NCBI RefSeq assembly: GCF_017654315.1
Contig: NZ_CP072203.1
Location: 1,054,001-1,118,000, forward strand
Source of the DNA: Gordonia polyisoprenivorans
Lineage (GTDB): Bacteria > Actinomycetota > Actinomycetes > Mycobacteriales > Mycobacteriaceae
DNA: 64,000 bases
Direction: 5' to 3'
The translations under genes were made by a program, and so were the position numbers. Of this stretch, positions 17,729 through 26,368 are shown piece after piece. The first letter of the stretch is position 1. Each line of letters begins with the position of its first letter. The notes under the pieces are model-generated. The model worked only from the letters and a program-made list of their open reading frames with translations. It was not told the DNA's origin and did no database searches.

Positions 17729-18742
17729 ATGGTCCGAGTAGACCCGCTGATCTCGCAGCATCTGCGGCAGGCCGGCACCGGAGCGGTCGAGGCGGAGCAG
17801 CAGGGCTTCGGGTGTGGCTGGGTGTCGGAGACCGTGGCCGATCCGTTCGCCGCATCCGCCACCGCCCTGCTGGCCACCGACGAATTGCGTATCGGTACTG
17901 CAGTGTCGGTCGCTTTCGCCCGTTCGCCCTTCGCCGTTGCGCAGTCGGCGTGGGAGTTGTCGCGGGCCTCCGAGGGCAGGTTCGTCCTGGGTCTCGGAAC
18001 GCAGGTGAAGGCCCACGCCGAGCGCAGGTTCAGCGTGGAATGGTCACTGCCGATCGCGCGCCTACGCGACTACATTCAGGCGCTGCGGGCAATCTGGGGA
18101 GCATTCCAGGGCGACGGTCGCCTGCGCTACGAGGGCGAGTTCTACCAGCACACCCTGCTGACCGACCACTTCGACCCCGGTCCGATCGAACACCCGCACA
18201 TCCCGGTATACGTCTCGGGCGTGAACGTGCGCATTGCCGAGCTGGCCGGGGAGGTGGCCGACGGACTGATCGCGCATCCGCTGCACACTCGCGGCTACCT
18301 CGAGTCGGTCATCTGGCCGTCGATCAGGTGGGGTGCCGAGAAGGTCGGTCGGGATCCCGCCGAGATCTCGCTGGTGGTGCCGGCCTGGGTGGTCACTGGT
18401 TCGGACGACGAATCGCGTGCTGCCTCGTTCCGCGCGATCCGCCAGCAGATCGGTATCTTCGGGTCTACGACCGCGTACAAACAGGTCCTCGAGACCGAGG
18501 GCTGGACCGACCTGCAACCCCTCCTCAACGCTGCGATGAAAGAGGGTGGGCCGCGGGCAGCGGGCGAGTTTGTGCCGGACGAAGTGGTTGAAGCCATCGC
18601 TGTGACCGGCCCTCCCGACGAACTGCGTCAGGTGCTCGACGCGCGCTTCGACGGCGTCGCGGACGCCACGATGATCTACTCGCCGATTCCTGCCCCGCTG
18701 GTGGGCTCGGGTCTGGCCGAGCTCTTGCTGCCACCGCGCTAG
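17729..18742 (+). CDS. LLM-class (luciferase-like, probably F420-dependent) oxidoreductase (337 aa)
   Basis: Bacterial-luciferase-like TIM barrel. Typical segments are EAEQQGFGCGWVSE, RIGTAVSVAFARSPFAVAQ, GRFVLGLGTQVKAHAERRF and a substrate-side helix RLRDYIQALRAIW. In actinobacteria this subgroup usually uses coenzyme F420, though FMN use cannot be excluded from sequence. The stop codon overlaps the stop of the convergent LLM gene (18739-18742). Confidence 0.88.
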   Translation: MVRVDPLISQHLRQAGTGAVEAEQQGFGCGWVSETVADPFAASATALLATDELRIGTAVSVAFARSPFAVAQSAWELSRASEGRFVLGLGTQVKAHAERRFSVEWSLPIARLRDYIQALRAIWGAFQGDGRLRYEGEFYQHTLLTDHFDPGPIEHPHIPVYVSGVNVRIAELAGEVADGLIAHPLHTRGYLESVIWPSIRWGAEKVGRDPAEISLVVPAWVVTGSDDESRAASFRAIRQQIGIFGSTTAYKQVLETEGWTDLQPLLNAAMKEGGPRAAGEFVPDEVVEAIAVTGPPDELRQVLDARFDGVADATMIYSPIPAPLVGSGLAELLLPPR

Positions 18743-19740
18743 CCCAGCGCGCGGGCGACGTCCTCGATCGTGCGCTGGTAGTTCCCGCCCCTGTAGTCGG
18801 GCACCGGCTGGATCATGACGTCGTCCGCACCCGCTGCCACATAGGCGCGCAGCCGGTCGGCGACCTCGTCCCCGCTGGTGCCCGCGATCAGTACGTCGTC
18901 GAGCAGCCGGTCGCTGACGGCCTGTACGGCGCCTGCACGGTCGCGGGCAGTGAATGCAGCGTTCACGGCCTGGACCTCGTCGTCGAAGCCGACCGAACTG
19001 AAGTAGCGACCGTAGGGCGGCGAGATGATGTACTCGACCATTTCCTTGCGCACTTCCTCGCGGGCGAGTTCGGGGGTGTCGGTGACGGCGACGTAGGCGC
19101 GTGCCACGAGCTCGACGTCGCTGTGCCGGCGACCGTGGGAGGTGATGGCCTCGTTGAACGTGGCGCGGAAACCTTCGACCACTCTCGGTGACAACCAGGT
19201 GACGATGAGTCCGTCGGCTTGCTCTGCGGCGAGGTCGACCATGACGGGGCCCATGCCGCCGATGAAGATCTTGACGTTGTCGGTGGGGCCCGAGGCCAGG
19301 GAGAACCCGTTGGAACGACGCATCTTGCCGTCGACGTCGGTGCGTTCGCCGGCCAGTGCCTGGCGCATGATGGCGATGGTGTCGCGCGTCGTGGTGGCGG
19401 GCTTGGTGAAGTCGACGCCGTGCCAGCGTTCGATGATGCGCTGGCCACCCGAGCCGATGCCGATGTTGACTTGCCTGCCGTTGCCGATGTGCGACCAGGA
19501 CGAGGCCATCATGGCGAGCAGGGCCGGGCTCCGACTGTAGACAGGGACGATCGCTGTGCCGACCTGGAGTGAGGTGGTCGCCGCGATGGCACCTCCGATC
19601 GCTCCGGCTTCGATTCCTATCGTCTCGGCAAGCCACACCCGTTCGTAGCCGCTGGACTCGACGGTCGCTGCGAAGCGGAGTAGGTCCCCGGTCTGCGGAA
19701 TGTTGGACAGCAGGATCGAGATCCTGGACAGCTCGCTCAC
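18739..19740 (-). CDS. LLM-class (F420-dependent type) oxidoreductase (333 aa)
   Basis: Second luciferase-like oxidoreductase, with GYERVWLAETIGIEAGAIGG, LQVGTAIVPVYSRSPALLAM, NGRQVNIGIGSGGQRIIERW and IFIGGMGPVMVDLAAEQADG. GTG 19740 is chosen because GGAGGTCCA lies just upstream. It is only distantly similar to the convergent LLM protein at 17729, so they are not a recent duplication. The two stops overlap, leaving no room for a terminator between them. Confidence 0.88.
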   Translation of the reverse strand: MSELSRISILLSNIPQTGDLLRFAATVESSGYERVWLAETIGIEAGAIGGAIAATTSLQVGTAIVPVYSRSPALLAMMASSWSHIGNGRQVNIGIGSGGQRIIERWHGVDFTKPATTTRDTIAIMRQALAGERTDVDGKMRRSNGFSLASGPTDNVKIFIGGMGPVMVDLAAEQADGLIVTWLSPRVVEGFRATFNEAITSHGRRHSDVELVARAYVAVTDTPELAREEVRKEMVEYIISPPYGRYFSSVGFDDEVQAVNAAFTARDRAGAVQAVSDRLLDDVLIAGTSGDEVADRLRAYVAAGADDVMIQPVPDYRGGNYQRTIEDVARALG

Positions 19741-19780
19741 TGGACCTCCGGGAAATTGGGGTCGCGGACCGACCCGTGTG

Positions 19781-19806
19781 GATATGATAATAGTAGTCAC
19801 AGATTT
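19781..19806. promoter_or_regulatory. AT-rich cluster element, copy 3 (upstream of enoyl-CoA hydratase)
   Basis: GATATGATAATAGTAGTCAC plus AGATTT. On the minus strand it reads AAATCTGTGACTACTATTAT, closely resembling the copy at 28755-28780 (AATCTATGACAACTATAGTT). It lies between the divergent LLM gene and the hydratase. Confidence 0.55.
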
Positions 19807-19819
19807 GGAAGGGATGAAT

Positions 19820-20602
19820 ATGTCGAACGTGGTGACGGCGGAGCAGCGGGGCGGGGTCGCCCTGCTGACCCTGAACCGGCCGGATCAGATGAATGCCCTC
19901 AGTGCCGAGCTCGTCGCTGCGTTGGGTCAGGAGCTTGCACGATGCAGCGCCGACACCCAGGTGCGGGTCGTCGTCATCACCGGGGCAGGTCGGGCCTTCT
20001 GCGCGGGAGCCGATCTCATCGAGGCCGCAGAGGTAACCCGAGACTCGGCCGCGTTCCGTCAGCTACTGCTGTCGTGGAAGTCTGCCTTCTCGGCGATGGA
20101 TGCCAGTCCCAAGCCCGTCATCGCGGCTCTGAACGGACTGACCTTGGCCGGCGGCTTGGAGCTCGCTCTCGCCGCGGACTACATGGTGGCCAGTTCGGCC
20201 GCCAAGATCGGCGATGTGCACGCCAACTTCGGCCTCGTTCCCGGCGGCGGTGGTTCGCAACGCCTCACCGACGCAGTCGGATCGCGGGCCGCCCGATGGC
20301 TGATGTTCACCGGCGAGACGCTCGACGCCGAGCAGGCCAGGTCGATCGGGCTCGTGCAAGACGTCTTCTCCGCCGATACGTTCCTCGACGACGTCTGGGC
20401 CTTCGGCACGAAGATGGCGTCCCGCAGTGCCACCGGTATGGCGTTCATGAAGCGCATGTCGAGGCCGCGGGCCATCACCGACGACGGACTCGACCTCGAG
20501 ATCGACGCAGCGGCGCATCTTGTCGTCGGGCCCGACGCCCGGGAGGGGTTGGCTGCTTTCGCCGAGAAGAGGCCGCCGCACTTCACTGCCGCGGCGCAGT
20601 GA
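19820..20602 (+). CDS. Enoyl-CoA hydratase/isomerase family (260 aa)
   Basis: Crotonase with LLTLNRPDQMNALSAELV, GAGRAFCAGADLIEA, LNGLTLAGGLELALAADY and FGLVPGGGGSQRLTDAVG. The Glu in GGLELA is at a catalytic position of true hydratases. ATG 19820 gives a good spacing from GGAAGGG; ATG 19814 is too close. Its stop overlaps the following hot-dog gene (GTGA). Confidence 0.92.
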   Translation: MSNVVTAEQRGGVALLTLNRPDQMNALSAELVAALGQELARCSADTQVRVVVITGAGRAFCAGADLIEAAEVTRDSAAFRQLLLSWKSAFSAMDASPKPVIAALNGLTLAGGLELALAADYMVASSAAKIGDVHANFGLVPGGGGSQRLTDAVGSRAARWLMFTGETLDAEQARSIGLVQDVFSADTFLDDVWAFGTKMASRSATGMAFMKRMSRPRAITDDGLDLEIDAAAHLVVGPDAREGLAAFAEKRPPHFTAAAQ

Positions 20603-20994
20603 TCGGCGACCGACGTCCGGCAAGCCTCCTGGTGGAACGCGGCAAGGTTTCGGAGTTTCGGGCCGCGGTAGGTCTTCCGTACTGCTCTGACGTGCAGTTC
20701 GCGCCGCCGACGTTTCCGGCAGCGATCGAGGTCTTCGGCCCTGCCGTCGCGAGCATCCTGTCCGACCGCGGCATCGACCTCGGCTCGGTGCTGCACGGAA
20801 CCGAGGACATAACCTACCCCGGCGGCCCCCTGCGGGTCGGTGACGAGCTGACCGGCGAGGTCGTGCTCACCGGTGTCGAAGAGCGAACGGGCCGTTCCGG
20901 CCCCTTGCGTATCGCGATGTTCGCCATCGACCTGGCCCGACCGGACGGCACACTCGCCGTCAGTGTTCGGCGGTCGCTCGTCATCGTCGGCTAG
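20599..20994 (+). CDS. MaoC N-terminal-like (FAS1-type) hot-dog protein (131 aa)
   Basis: Single hot-dog domain of the dehydratase N-terminal type: RGKVSEFRAAVG helix, FAPPTFPAAIEVFG, then DITYPGGPLRVGDELTGEVVL. It lacks the catalytic D-x4-H motif, like the non-catalytic subunit of HadAB-type heterodimers. A catalytic partner of matching size is the hot-dog protein at 24589-24975. GTG 20599 overlaps the hydratase stop by 4 bp. Confidence 0.78.
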   Translation: MIGDRRPASLLVERGKVSEFRAAVGLPYCSDVQFAPPTFPAAIEVFGPAVASILSDRGIDLGSVLHGTEDITYPGGPLRVGDELTGEVVLTGVEERTGRSGPLRIAMFAIDLARPDGTLAVSVRRSLVIVG

Positions 20995-21032
20995 GCCGGC
21001 CTTTCACCGACCACACAGCAGAGGAAAATGAC

Positions 21033-22646
21033 ATGCGCCGCTACCTCACCACCGTCACACCGTCGATGGCCCGTGGTTTTCACGCGTCGGGGGAGTGGCA
21101 GGACGACACTCTGTTCGGCCTCGTCCTGCGCCATGCCGAGGCACGTCCTCTGGCTCCGGCGCTGGTCGACGAGCGCGGCTCCGTGACGCGCGCCGAGATG
21201 GTCCTCGCGGTCGAAACCGTGGCGGGCATGCTGGCGGACCGTGGAGTCGTCGCGGGCACTCCGGTGCTGATCCAGCTGCCGAACTCGTCGATCTTCGGTG
21301 TCGCAAACATCGCAATCAATGCACTGGGTGCGGTGATCGTCCCGCTCAACCTGAGCATGCGTGCGGCCGAGGTGGTTGCGGTTGCCCAGCGAGTTGGGGC
21401 GCGCACCATGATCGCGGCGGGTCTCGATCCGCGGCGGGTCGAGGAGCTCGTTGCTGCGGGCATCGACATCGTCACAGACGATGTGCTGTGGCACGACATC
21501 GTCAGCGGTCGACGCCCGGAATGGAACCGGTCCGATGCCGTCGGTGATGCCGACGACGTTCTCGATCTGATGTTCACCTCGGGCACCACCGGTCTGCCCA
21601 AGGGAATCATCAACACCACCAATACCAAGCTCGCGGCGCTGCGCCCCGTAGTCGAGGCGCTCGGCCACGGCATGGACGACGCGTGGCTGGTCGTGCCGCC
21701 GATGGCCCACAACGCAGGCTGGCTCTACAGCTTCCTCCCAGCACTGCTCTCGGGAGGAATGGTTGTGTTCTTGGAACGGTTCAGCGCCACACGGACGCTC
21801 GAGCTGATGCGTGAGCACAACATCCGCGGCGTTTTTCTCACCCCGACGCACGCCAACGACGTCCTCGAAGCGTATGCCGCAGACCCACGTCCTGTGCCGC
21901 TGCAGTACGTGCTGATCGGCGGTGCGGCGACCAAACCCTCGGTGCGGCAAGCGATCCGCGAGCTGCTCGGTGCCGAGGTAATCTCGATGTACGGGTGCAC
22001 CGAGAACCAGGCCGCTACCTTCACCCGCCCGGGTACACCGGTCGAGTTGGCCGACGTCTCCGCCGGTCAGGCGTGCCCCGGCACCGAGCTGGCGGTGTTC
22101 GACGAAGCCCGGCGGGTGCGTCTCGAAGCCGGTCGGGTCGGACACATCGGCACTCGCAGTTCGGCTACGTTCGCCGGGTACTTCGACGACCAGGCAGCCA
22201 CCGACGCCGCCTTCAACGCCGACGGGTTCTTCTTCGCCGGTGATCTCGGCTTCGTCGACGAGCATGGTCTGCTGCACCCGACCGGCCGCGACAAGGAACT
22301 CATCATCCGCGGCGGCCACAATATCGTCCCGGACGATGTGGAGCGGGCGATTGAAGGGCTTTCCGGAATCGAACGAGTGGCAGCGGTCGGAATTCCCGAC
22401 GATCGCCTGGGCGAGCGGGTCTGCGTCGTCGTGGTGGGTGACCCGTCGATCGACCTGGAGACGATCACCGCTCACTTGAGGTCAGGGGGTGTCGGGACTC
22501 ATCTCTGGCCCGAGGCGCTGCTGCTCGTACAAAAGTTCCCGCTGACCGACATCGGCAAGGTGCGACGAGGCGAGCTGCGAAAGATGGCGACCGCTGCGCT
22601 CGAGGCCGGCACCCTCGTGACGGTCCGAGGGGCCGGTCGCGCTTAG
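21033..22646 (+). CDS. AMP-forming acyl-CoA synthetase/ligase (537 aa)
   Basis: ANL-superfamily ligase: P-loop MFTSGTTGLPKG (about residues 179-190), YGCTENQAA (A5 region), the hinge and FFFAGDLGFVDEHG and GRDKELIIRGGHNI motifs, and the C-terminal catalytic Lys in TDIGKVRRGELR. It activates a carboxylic acid to its CoA thioester via an acyl-adenylate. With 38 bp to the hot-dog gene it may be in that operon. It is one of two such ligases in the cluster, the other being at 30943. Confidence 0.92.
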   Translation: MRRYLTTVTPSMARGFHASGEWQDDTLFGLVLRHAEARPLAPALVDERGSVTRAEMVLAVETVAGMLADRGVVAGTPVLIQLPNSSIFGVANIAINALGAVIVPLNLSMRAAEVVAVAQRVGARTMIAAGLDPRRVEELVAAGIDIVTDDVLWHDIVSGRRPEWNRSDAVGDADDVLDLMFTSGTTGLPKGIINTTNTKLAALRPVVEALGHGMDDAWLVVPPMAHNAGWLYSFLPALLSGGMVVFLERFSATRTLELMREHNIRGVFLTPTHANDVLEAYAADPRPVPLQYVLIGGAATKPSVRQAIRELLGAEVISMYGCTENQAATFTRPGTPVELADVSAGQACPGTELAVFDEARRVRLEAGRVGHIGTRSSATFAGYFDDQAATDAAFNADGFFFAGDLGFVDEHGLLHPTGRDKELIIRGGHNIVPDDVERAIEGLSGIERVAAVGIPDDRLGERVCVVVVGDPSIDLETITAHLRSGGVGTHLWPEALLLVQKFPLTDIGKVRRGELRKMATAALEAGTLVTVRGAGRA

Positions 22647-22694
22647 TTCGCAAGGGGAGGGTCGACCCTCGATCACGACCTGCGGGCTGAACTG

Positions 22695-23486
22695 TCACGA
22701 CTCGGTCCGCCGCTCCAGGTTGCGCTCGTAGCGAGACCACATGCTTGAGACATGGCCCTTGTCGACGTACGCCATCAGACCGCCGCCGCCGTCGACCGTC
22801 ACGTCTTCGCCGGTGAGGAACGACGCGCCGGAGCCGAGGAGGAACGACATCACCTCGGCCACTTCGGCGGGGTCGGAGACGCGCCCGAGCGGGATGCTCG
22901 CCTCGACGTCAGCGCGGATCTCGTTGCGGCTGAGTACCTTTGCGGTCATGCCGGTCTGCATATAGCCCGGAGAAACCGAGCAGGCGCGCACGCCGTGCAT
23001 GGCGTACTCGAGGGCGATCGAGCGAGCCAGTGCTCGCACGCCGGCCTTCGACGCGGCGTAGGCGGCGCCACCGGGCTGCGAGTGCTCGGCTGCGGTGCTC
23101 GAGACCAGGACGATGGCTCCCTTGCTCTCGATGAGGTGAGGGAGGGTTGCTTTGGCCAGATTGAAGGATCCGGTCAGGTTGACCCCGAGAGTCGTGGTCC
23201 AAGTCTCGTGCGTGAGCGCATGGACCGGCGAGAGGGAGTTGACGAAAACGCCTGCGCAGGTGGCTACGGCGTCGATGCGGCCGAACTCGGCAGCCGCGGC
23301 AGCCACGGCCTGATCGATCGCCGAGACGTCGGTGACGTCGGCGTCGAAGGTCAGGTCACCGGTGGCTCCGGCCCGGTCGAGACCAGTGACGCGCCAGCCG
23401 TTGTCGTGGAGACGATCGACCAATGCGTGGCCGAGGCCCGATGCGGTTCCGGTGATGATGGCATGGCGTTCGGAAGTGGAAGACAT
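22695..23486 (-). CDS. Short-chain dehydrogenase/reductase (263 aa)
   Basis: SDR with TGTASGLGHALV, the Ser in VLVSSTAAEHS, YAASKAG catalytic pair and GEDVTVDGGGGLMAY near the end; the last 25 residues form a basic tail. No Shine-Dalgarno precedes ATG 23486, and a TATAGAT hexamer ends about 10 bp upstream, so the transcript may be leaderless. Convergent with the acyl-CoA synthetase. The substrate is probably a hydroxy intermediate of the same pathway. Confidence 0.9.
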   Translation of the reverse strand: MSSTSERHAIITGTASGLGHALVDRLHDNGWRVTGLDRAGATGDLTFDADVTDVSAIDQAVAAAAAEFGRIDAVATCAGVFVNSLSPVHALTHETWTTTLGVNLTGSFNLAKATLPHLIESKGAIVLVSSTAAEHSQPGGAAYAASKAGVRALARSIALEYAMHGVRACSVSPGYMQTGMTAKVLSRNEIRADVEASIPLGRVSDPAEVAEVMSFLLGSGASFLTGEDVTVDGGGGLMAYVDKGHVSSMWSRYERNLERRTES

Positions 23487-23490
23487 AGGA

Positions 23491-23520
23491 GTAATCTATA
23501 CCTATCGTATGCATAATTAT
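23491..23520. promoter_or_regulatory. AT-rich cluster element, copy 4 (upstream of SDR)
   Basis: GTAATCTATACCTATCGTAT followed by GCATAATTAT. It shares GTAATCTAT with the copy at 28755-28780. On the minus strand TATAGAT could serve as the -10 box of the SDR gene at 22695-23486. The region also lies just downstream of the alcohol dehydrogenase stop at 23534. Confidence 0.5.
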
Positions 23521-23533
23521 GGTGTCCTTGAGA

Positions 23534-24592
23534 TCAGTTGCCGGTCGTCAGCACCATGCGAACCAGGCCGGGTGGGCGCCGCTCGAGCAGAGCGAACGCT
23601 TCGGCGGCATCCCCGAGATCGGCGACGTGGCTGACGCTGTGGGACAGGTCGAGTCGTCCGCTCCTGGCCAGCGCGACCACCTGGCGGAGGTCGTCCATTG
23701 TCGCCGAATAGACGCCCTTGACGGTGAGCTCGCGCACCTGCACGGTCGTGGCATTTCCGGTGTTCAGGTCTCCGATGAGTACCGATCCGAACAGCAATGT
23801 TCCGCCGGGCCTGAGTAGTCGGATTCCCTGTGTCGGGGCCGCGTCCTGGCCCGAGAAGTCGACGACGACGTCGAACGGATCGAACCGCTCACGGAGGCGT
23901 CGCACGATGCCGTCGAGCCCCTGCAAGGCCGGAAATCCCAGGGCTTCCAAGCGTGCCGTGCTGGCCGAGGAGTTGGCCACGGCGACCAGCGTTGCCGTCG
24001 GGTCGGCGATTCGAAGCAGCTCGAGCACGTGGGTGCCGACGCCGCCCGCACCCAGCACGCAGAGGCTTCCACCTGCTGGGAGTCGAGCAAGGGTCACGGC
24101 GCGCTGCGCCGTGGCGACGGCGTCGGCGAGGATGGCTGCCTGCGTCGGCTCGATGCCGTTGGCCACCACCATGCGCGACGTGGGCCAACAGATCCGGTCC
24201 GATAGCCCGCCCGGGGAATGGATGCCGAGCATACGAGTCCGGGTGCAGTAGTGCTCGCGCCCGGACGTGCATTCCGCGCACGTCTCGCACGGTGCCAGTG
24301 GGTGCAGCACCACGCGGTCACCGACGGAGACCTCGTTGCTGGGGCCTTCGATGGCCACGATCTCGCCCGCGACCTCGTGGCCCGGACGTAGGGGGTAGTC
24401 GGCTCCGCGGGGCAGGGGCATTCCATGCAGTAGCGACACGTCGGTGCCGCAGATGCCGCAGGCCAGCACCCTGACGAGTGCCTCGCCGGGTGCAGGCTCC
24501 GTGGGTGCGTCGGCGCGGCGCACGGTGACCGAGCCGGGGGAGATCTCGACGAACCGGTGCTGCAGGACTGTCGGTGTGTCGCGCGTGGTCAC
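23534..24592 (-). CDS. Zinc-dependent medium-chain alcohol dehydrogenase (352 aa)
   Basis: MDR-family enzyme: catalytic zinc Cys in LACGICGTDVSL, PGHEVAGEI with the second ligand, a structural-zinc Cys cluster in APCETCAECTSGREHYC (four Cys), and the NAD-binding motif LGAGGVGTHVLELL. It oxidises an alcohol or reduces an aldehyde/ketone. GTG 24592 overlaps the upstream MaoC stop by 4 bp, so the two genes form a coupled operon transcribed leftward. Confidence 0.92.
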   Translation of the reverse strand: MTTRDTPTVLQHRFVEISPGSVTVRRADAPTEPAPGEALVRVLACGICGTDVSLLHGMPLPRGADYPLRPGHEVAGEIVAIEGPSNEVSVGDRVVLHPLAPCETCAECTSGREHYCTRTRMLGIHSPGGLSDRICWPTSRMVVANGIEPTQAAILADAVATAQRAVTLARLPAGGSLCVLGAGGVGTHVLELLRIADPTATLVAVANSSASTARLEALGFPALQGLDGIVRRLRERFDPFDVVVDFSGQDAAPTQGIRLLRPGGTLLFGSVLIGDLNTGNATTVQVRELTVKGVYSATMDDLRQVVALARSGRLDLSHSVSHVADLGDAAEAFALLERRPPGLVRMVLTTGN

Positions 24593-24975
24593 GCGGGTGT
24601 CTGTTCGGTAGCCAGGACTCGGGCGTCGCCGTCGGCGATGACGGTGCCACTGTCGTCGAGCGCTTCGAGACGAACGTTCATGCACCCGTCGTCGTCGATC
24701 GATCCACTCGGATGGAGTCGGAGAGTGACAGTGGTGCCGACATTGGAGCGGTGACGGAAGCGGGTGTGCAGCGAGCGCACGCTGTCGTCACCGTAGGTCG
24801 TTGCGACCAGACCGCCGAGTCTGCCGGCAGCAAGCATGCCCATCGCGAAGAACGTGTCGTAGCCGGCCGCCGTCAGTGCCTCGGTGTCGTAGTGCACCGG
24901 GGTGAAGTCTCCGCTCGCCCCCGCGTAACGAACGATTGCCTGCATCGTCACGTCGTAGTTCGCCTCGATGGTCAT
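24589..24975 (-). CDS. Single-domain MaoC-like hot-dog hydratase (128 aa)
   Basis: Carries the catalytic hydratase motif YAGASGDFTPVHYDTEA (Asp and His present) and GYDTFFAMGMLAAG. The size fits a HadB-like catalytic subunit; the non-catalytic hot-dog protein at 20599-20994 could complete the dimer. ATG 24975 is preceded by GGAGAAGG. The 200 bp between it and the dehydrogenase at 25180 form a divergent promoter region. Confidence 0.85.
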   Translation of the reverse strand: MTIEANYDVTMQAIVRYAGASGDFTPVHYDTEALTAAGYDTFFAMGMLAAGRLGGLVATTYGDDSVRSLHTRFRHRSNVGTTVTLRLHPSGSIDDDGCMNVRLEALDDSGTVIADGDARVLATEQTPA

Positions 24976-25123
24976 GGCCTTCTCCGTTCGGAATGTTCCA
25001 CCTGCCGCAACGGCAGGTGACGTGGAGTACGACGAGTGTCGAACATGGTATGGACTGCCTGTGTCGAGGGCACCGTCCGGCCGACCATCCTTGGTCGGTA
25101 AAAGAATTTGCTGCAACTCCTAG

Positions 25124-25149
25124 ACGTAACTATTACTATAGTTACACTA
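25124..25149. promoter_or_regulatory. AT-rich cluster element, copy 5 (best inverted repeat)
   Basis: Contains TAACTAT-TACT-ATAGTTA, a perfect 7-bp inverted repeat with a 4-base spacer (25127-25144). Fifteen of these bases (CTATTACTATAGTTA) also occur upstream of the dehydrogenase at 5332. The site is 31-56 bp before ATG 25180. A dimeric repressor operator overlapping the promoter is the simplest reading. Confidence 0.7.
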
Positions 25150-25179
25150 GTTTTACCTAGTTATCACGAGGAGATTTTC

Positions 25180-26292
25180 ATGATTCAGCCGACAGTCCAA
25201 GACTTCACCGACTTCTTTCTCAATGAATACGAGCCTGCTTCGGGTCCGATCGAGGAGACCGACGTCATCCCTGAGGACCTGCTGAAGAGGGCGGCCGATG
25301 CGGGCGCTTACCGGATGACGATTCCGACCGAGTACGGCGGCTGGGGCATGACGGTGCGCGAGTACCTCCCGTACCTCGAGGGCGCAGCGCAGGGTCACGG
25401 CTCGGGCCGCATGTTGGTGCACCTGACCAACGGCGTGTGGCGCCCATTGGTGCGTTTCGGAAACGAGCAGCAGCGGTCGATCGTGCGCGACATCGCCGCC
25501 GGAGAGGCCGTAGTGGCCTTCTGCCTCACCGAAGCCGCAGGCGGCACGGGGAGGGACCTGAAGTCCGAAGCCCGCCGCGACGGCAATGGCTGGCGGATGT
25601 CGGGCGAGAAGCATCTGATCACCTTCGCCGACAGAGCCGACCACTTCATCCTGGTGGTCGCTACGGACGATCGTGGTGCCAAGGATTCGCTCACGGCGTT
25701 CCTGGTTCCTCGAAACACCGAGGGTTTCGAGATCGATGCGACTCAGCACACCATGGGTCTGCACGGCACCGGTCACGCCTGGTTGCGCTACAACGACATG
25801 TTCGTCGACGACAGTATGCGGCTCGGAGAGCTGGGCGAGGGTCTCGACGTGGCGCTCACCTTCCTCGACTACAGCCGTGTCTCACTGTCGAACTGCATGG
25901 TCGGCCTCGCGCAGCGCGCGCTCGACGAGGCTAAGGAGTTCGCCAAGCGGCGCGTCACTTTCGGTAAGCCGATCTCCGAGCGCCAGGCCATCCAAACGCA
26001 CCTCGCCGACATGTACGCCGACGTGAACGCCGGTCGCGGCCTCGTCCGCACCGCCGCCGAGCTGTGTGACGCGGGTGCCGACTTCACTGCGGCAGCGGCG
26101 ACGGCAAAGCTGTTCAACCTGAACATGGTCGGCCGCGTGACCGATCTGTCGCTTCGCGTGCACGGTGGGTACGGCTACACCAAGGAGGCACCCATCGAGC
26201 GCATCTACCGTGATGCTCGCGGATTCTGGTTCGAGGAGGGCACCGCCGAGATTCAGCGGCTCGTCATCGCTCGGCACGTGCTCGAATCCTGA
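25180..26292 (+). CDS. Acyl-CoA dehydrogenase (370 aa)
   Basis: Acyl-CoA dehydrogenase with VAFCLTEAAGGTGRDLKSEA in place of the usual TEPGSGSD loop, HGGYGYTKEAPIERIYRDARG and FEEGTAEIQRLVIARHVLE, which retains a Glu at the catalytic-base position. ATG 25180 follows CGAGGAG. A monocistronic unit, with its own AT-rich element upstream and a strong terminator after it. Confidence 0.92.
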   Translation: MIQPTVQDFTDFFLNEYEPASGPIEETDVIPEDLLKRAADAGAYRMTIPTEYGGWGMTVREYLPYLEGAAQGHGSGRMLVHLTNGVWRPLVRFGNEQQRSIVRDIAAGEAVVAFCLTEAAGGTGRDLKSEARRDGNGWRMSGEKHLITFADRADHFILVVATDDRGAKDSLTAFLVPRNTEGFEIDATQHTMGLHGTGHAWLRYNDMFVDDSMRLGELGEGLDVALTFLDYSRVSLSNCMVGLAQRALDEAKEFAKRRVTFGKPISERQAIQTHLADMYADVNAGRGLVRTAAELCDAGADFTAAAATAKLFNLNMVGRVTDLSLRVHGGYGYTKEAPIERIYRDARGFWFEEGTAEIQRLVIARHVLES

Positions 26293-26310
26293 CACCTGCC
26301 ACATCCATTC

Positions 26311-26361
26311 ACGACGAGAACCGTGGCCCGGCAACACTTGCCGGGCCACGGTTCTCGTCGT
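26311..26361. terminator. Bidirectional stem-loop terminator between convergent genes
   Basis: A 24-bp perfect inverted repeat (26311-26334 with 26338-26361) around the loop CAC, located 18 bp after the dehydrogenase stop and 7 bp before the MFS stop on the opposite strand. Its position between convergent genes indicates a shared intrinsic-type terminator, although the T-run is missing, as is usual in actinobacteria. Confidence 0.85.
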
Positions 26362-26368
26362 AGGAGAG

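Noticed and set aside
26311..26361. Considered as an operator because the palindrome is perfect
   Set aside because: Its position between convergent stops and its length (24-bp stem, 3-base loop) fit a terminator far better.
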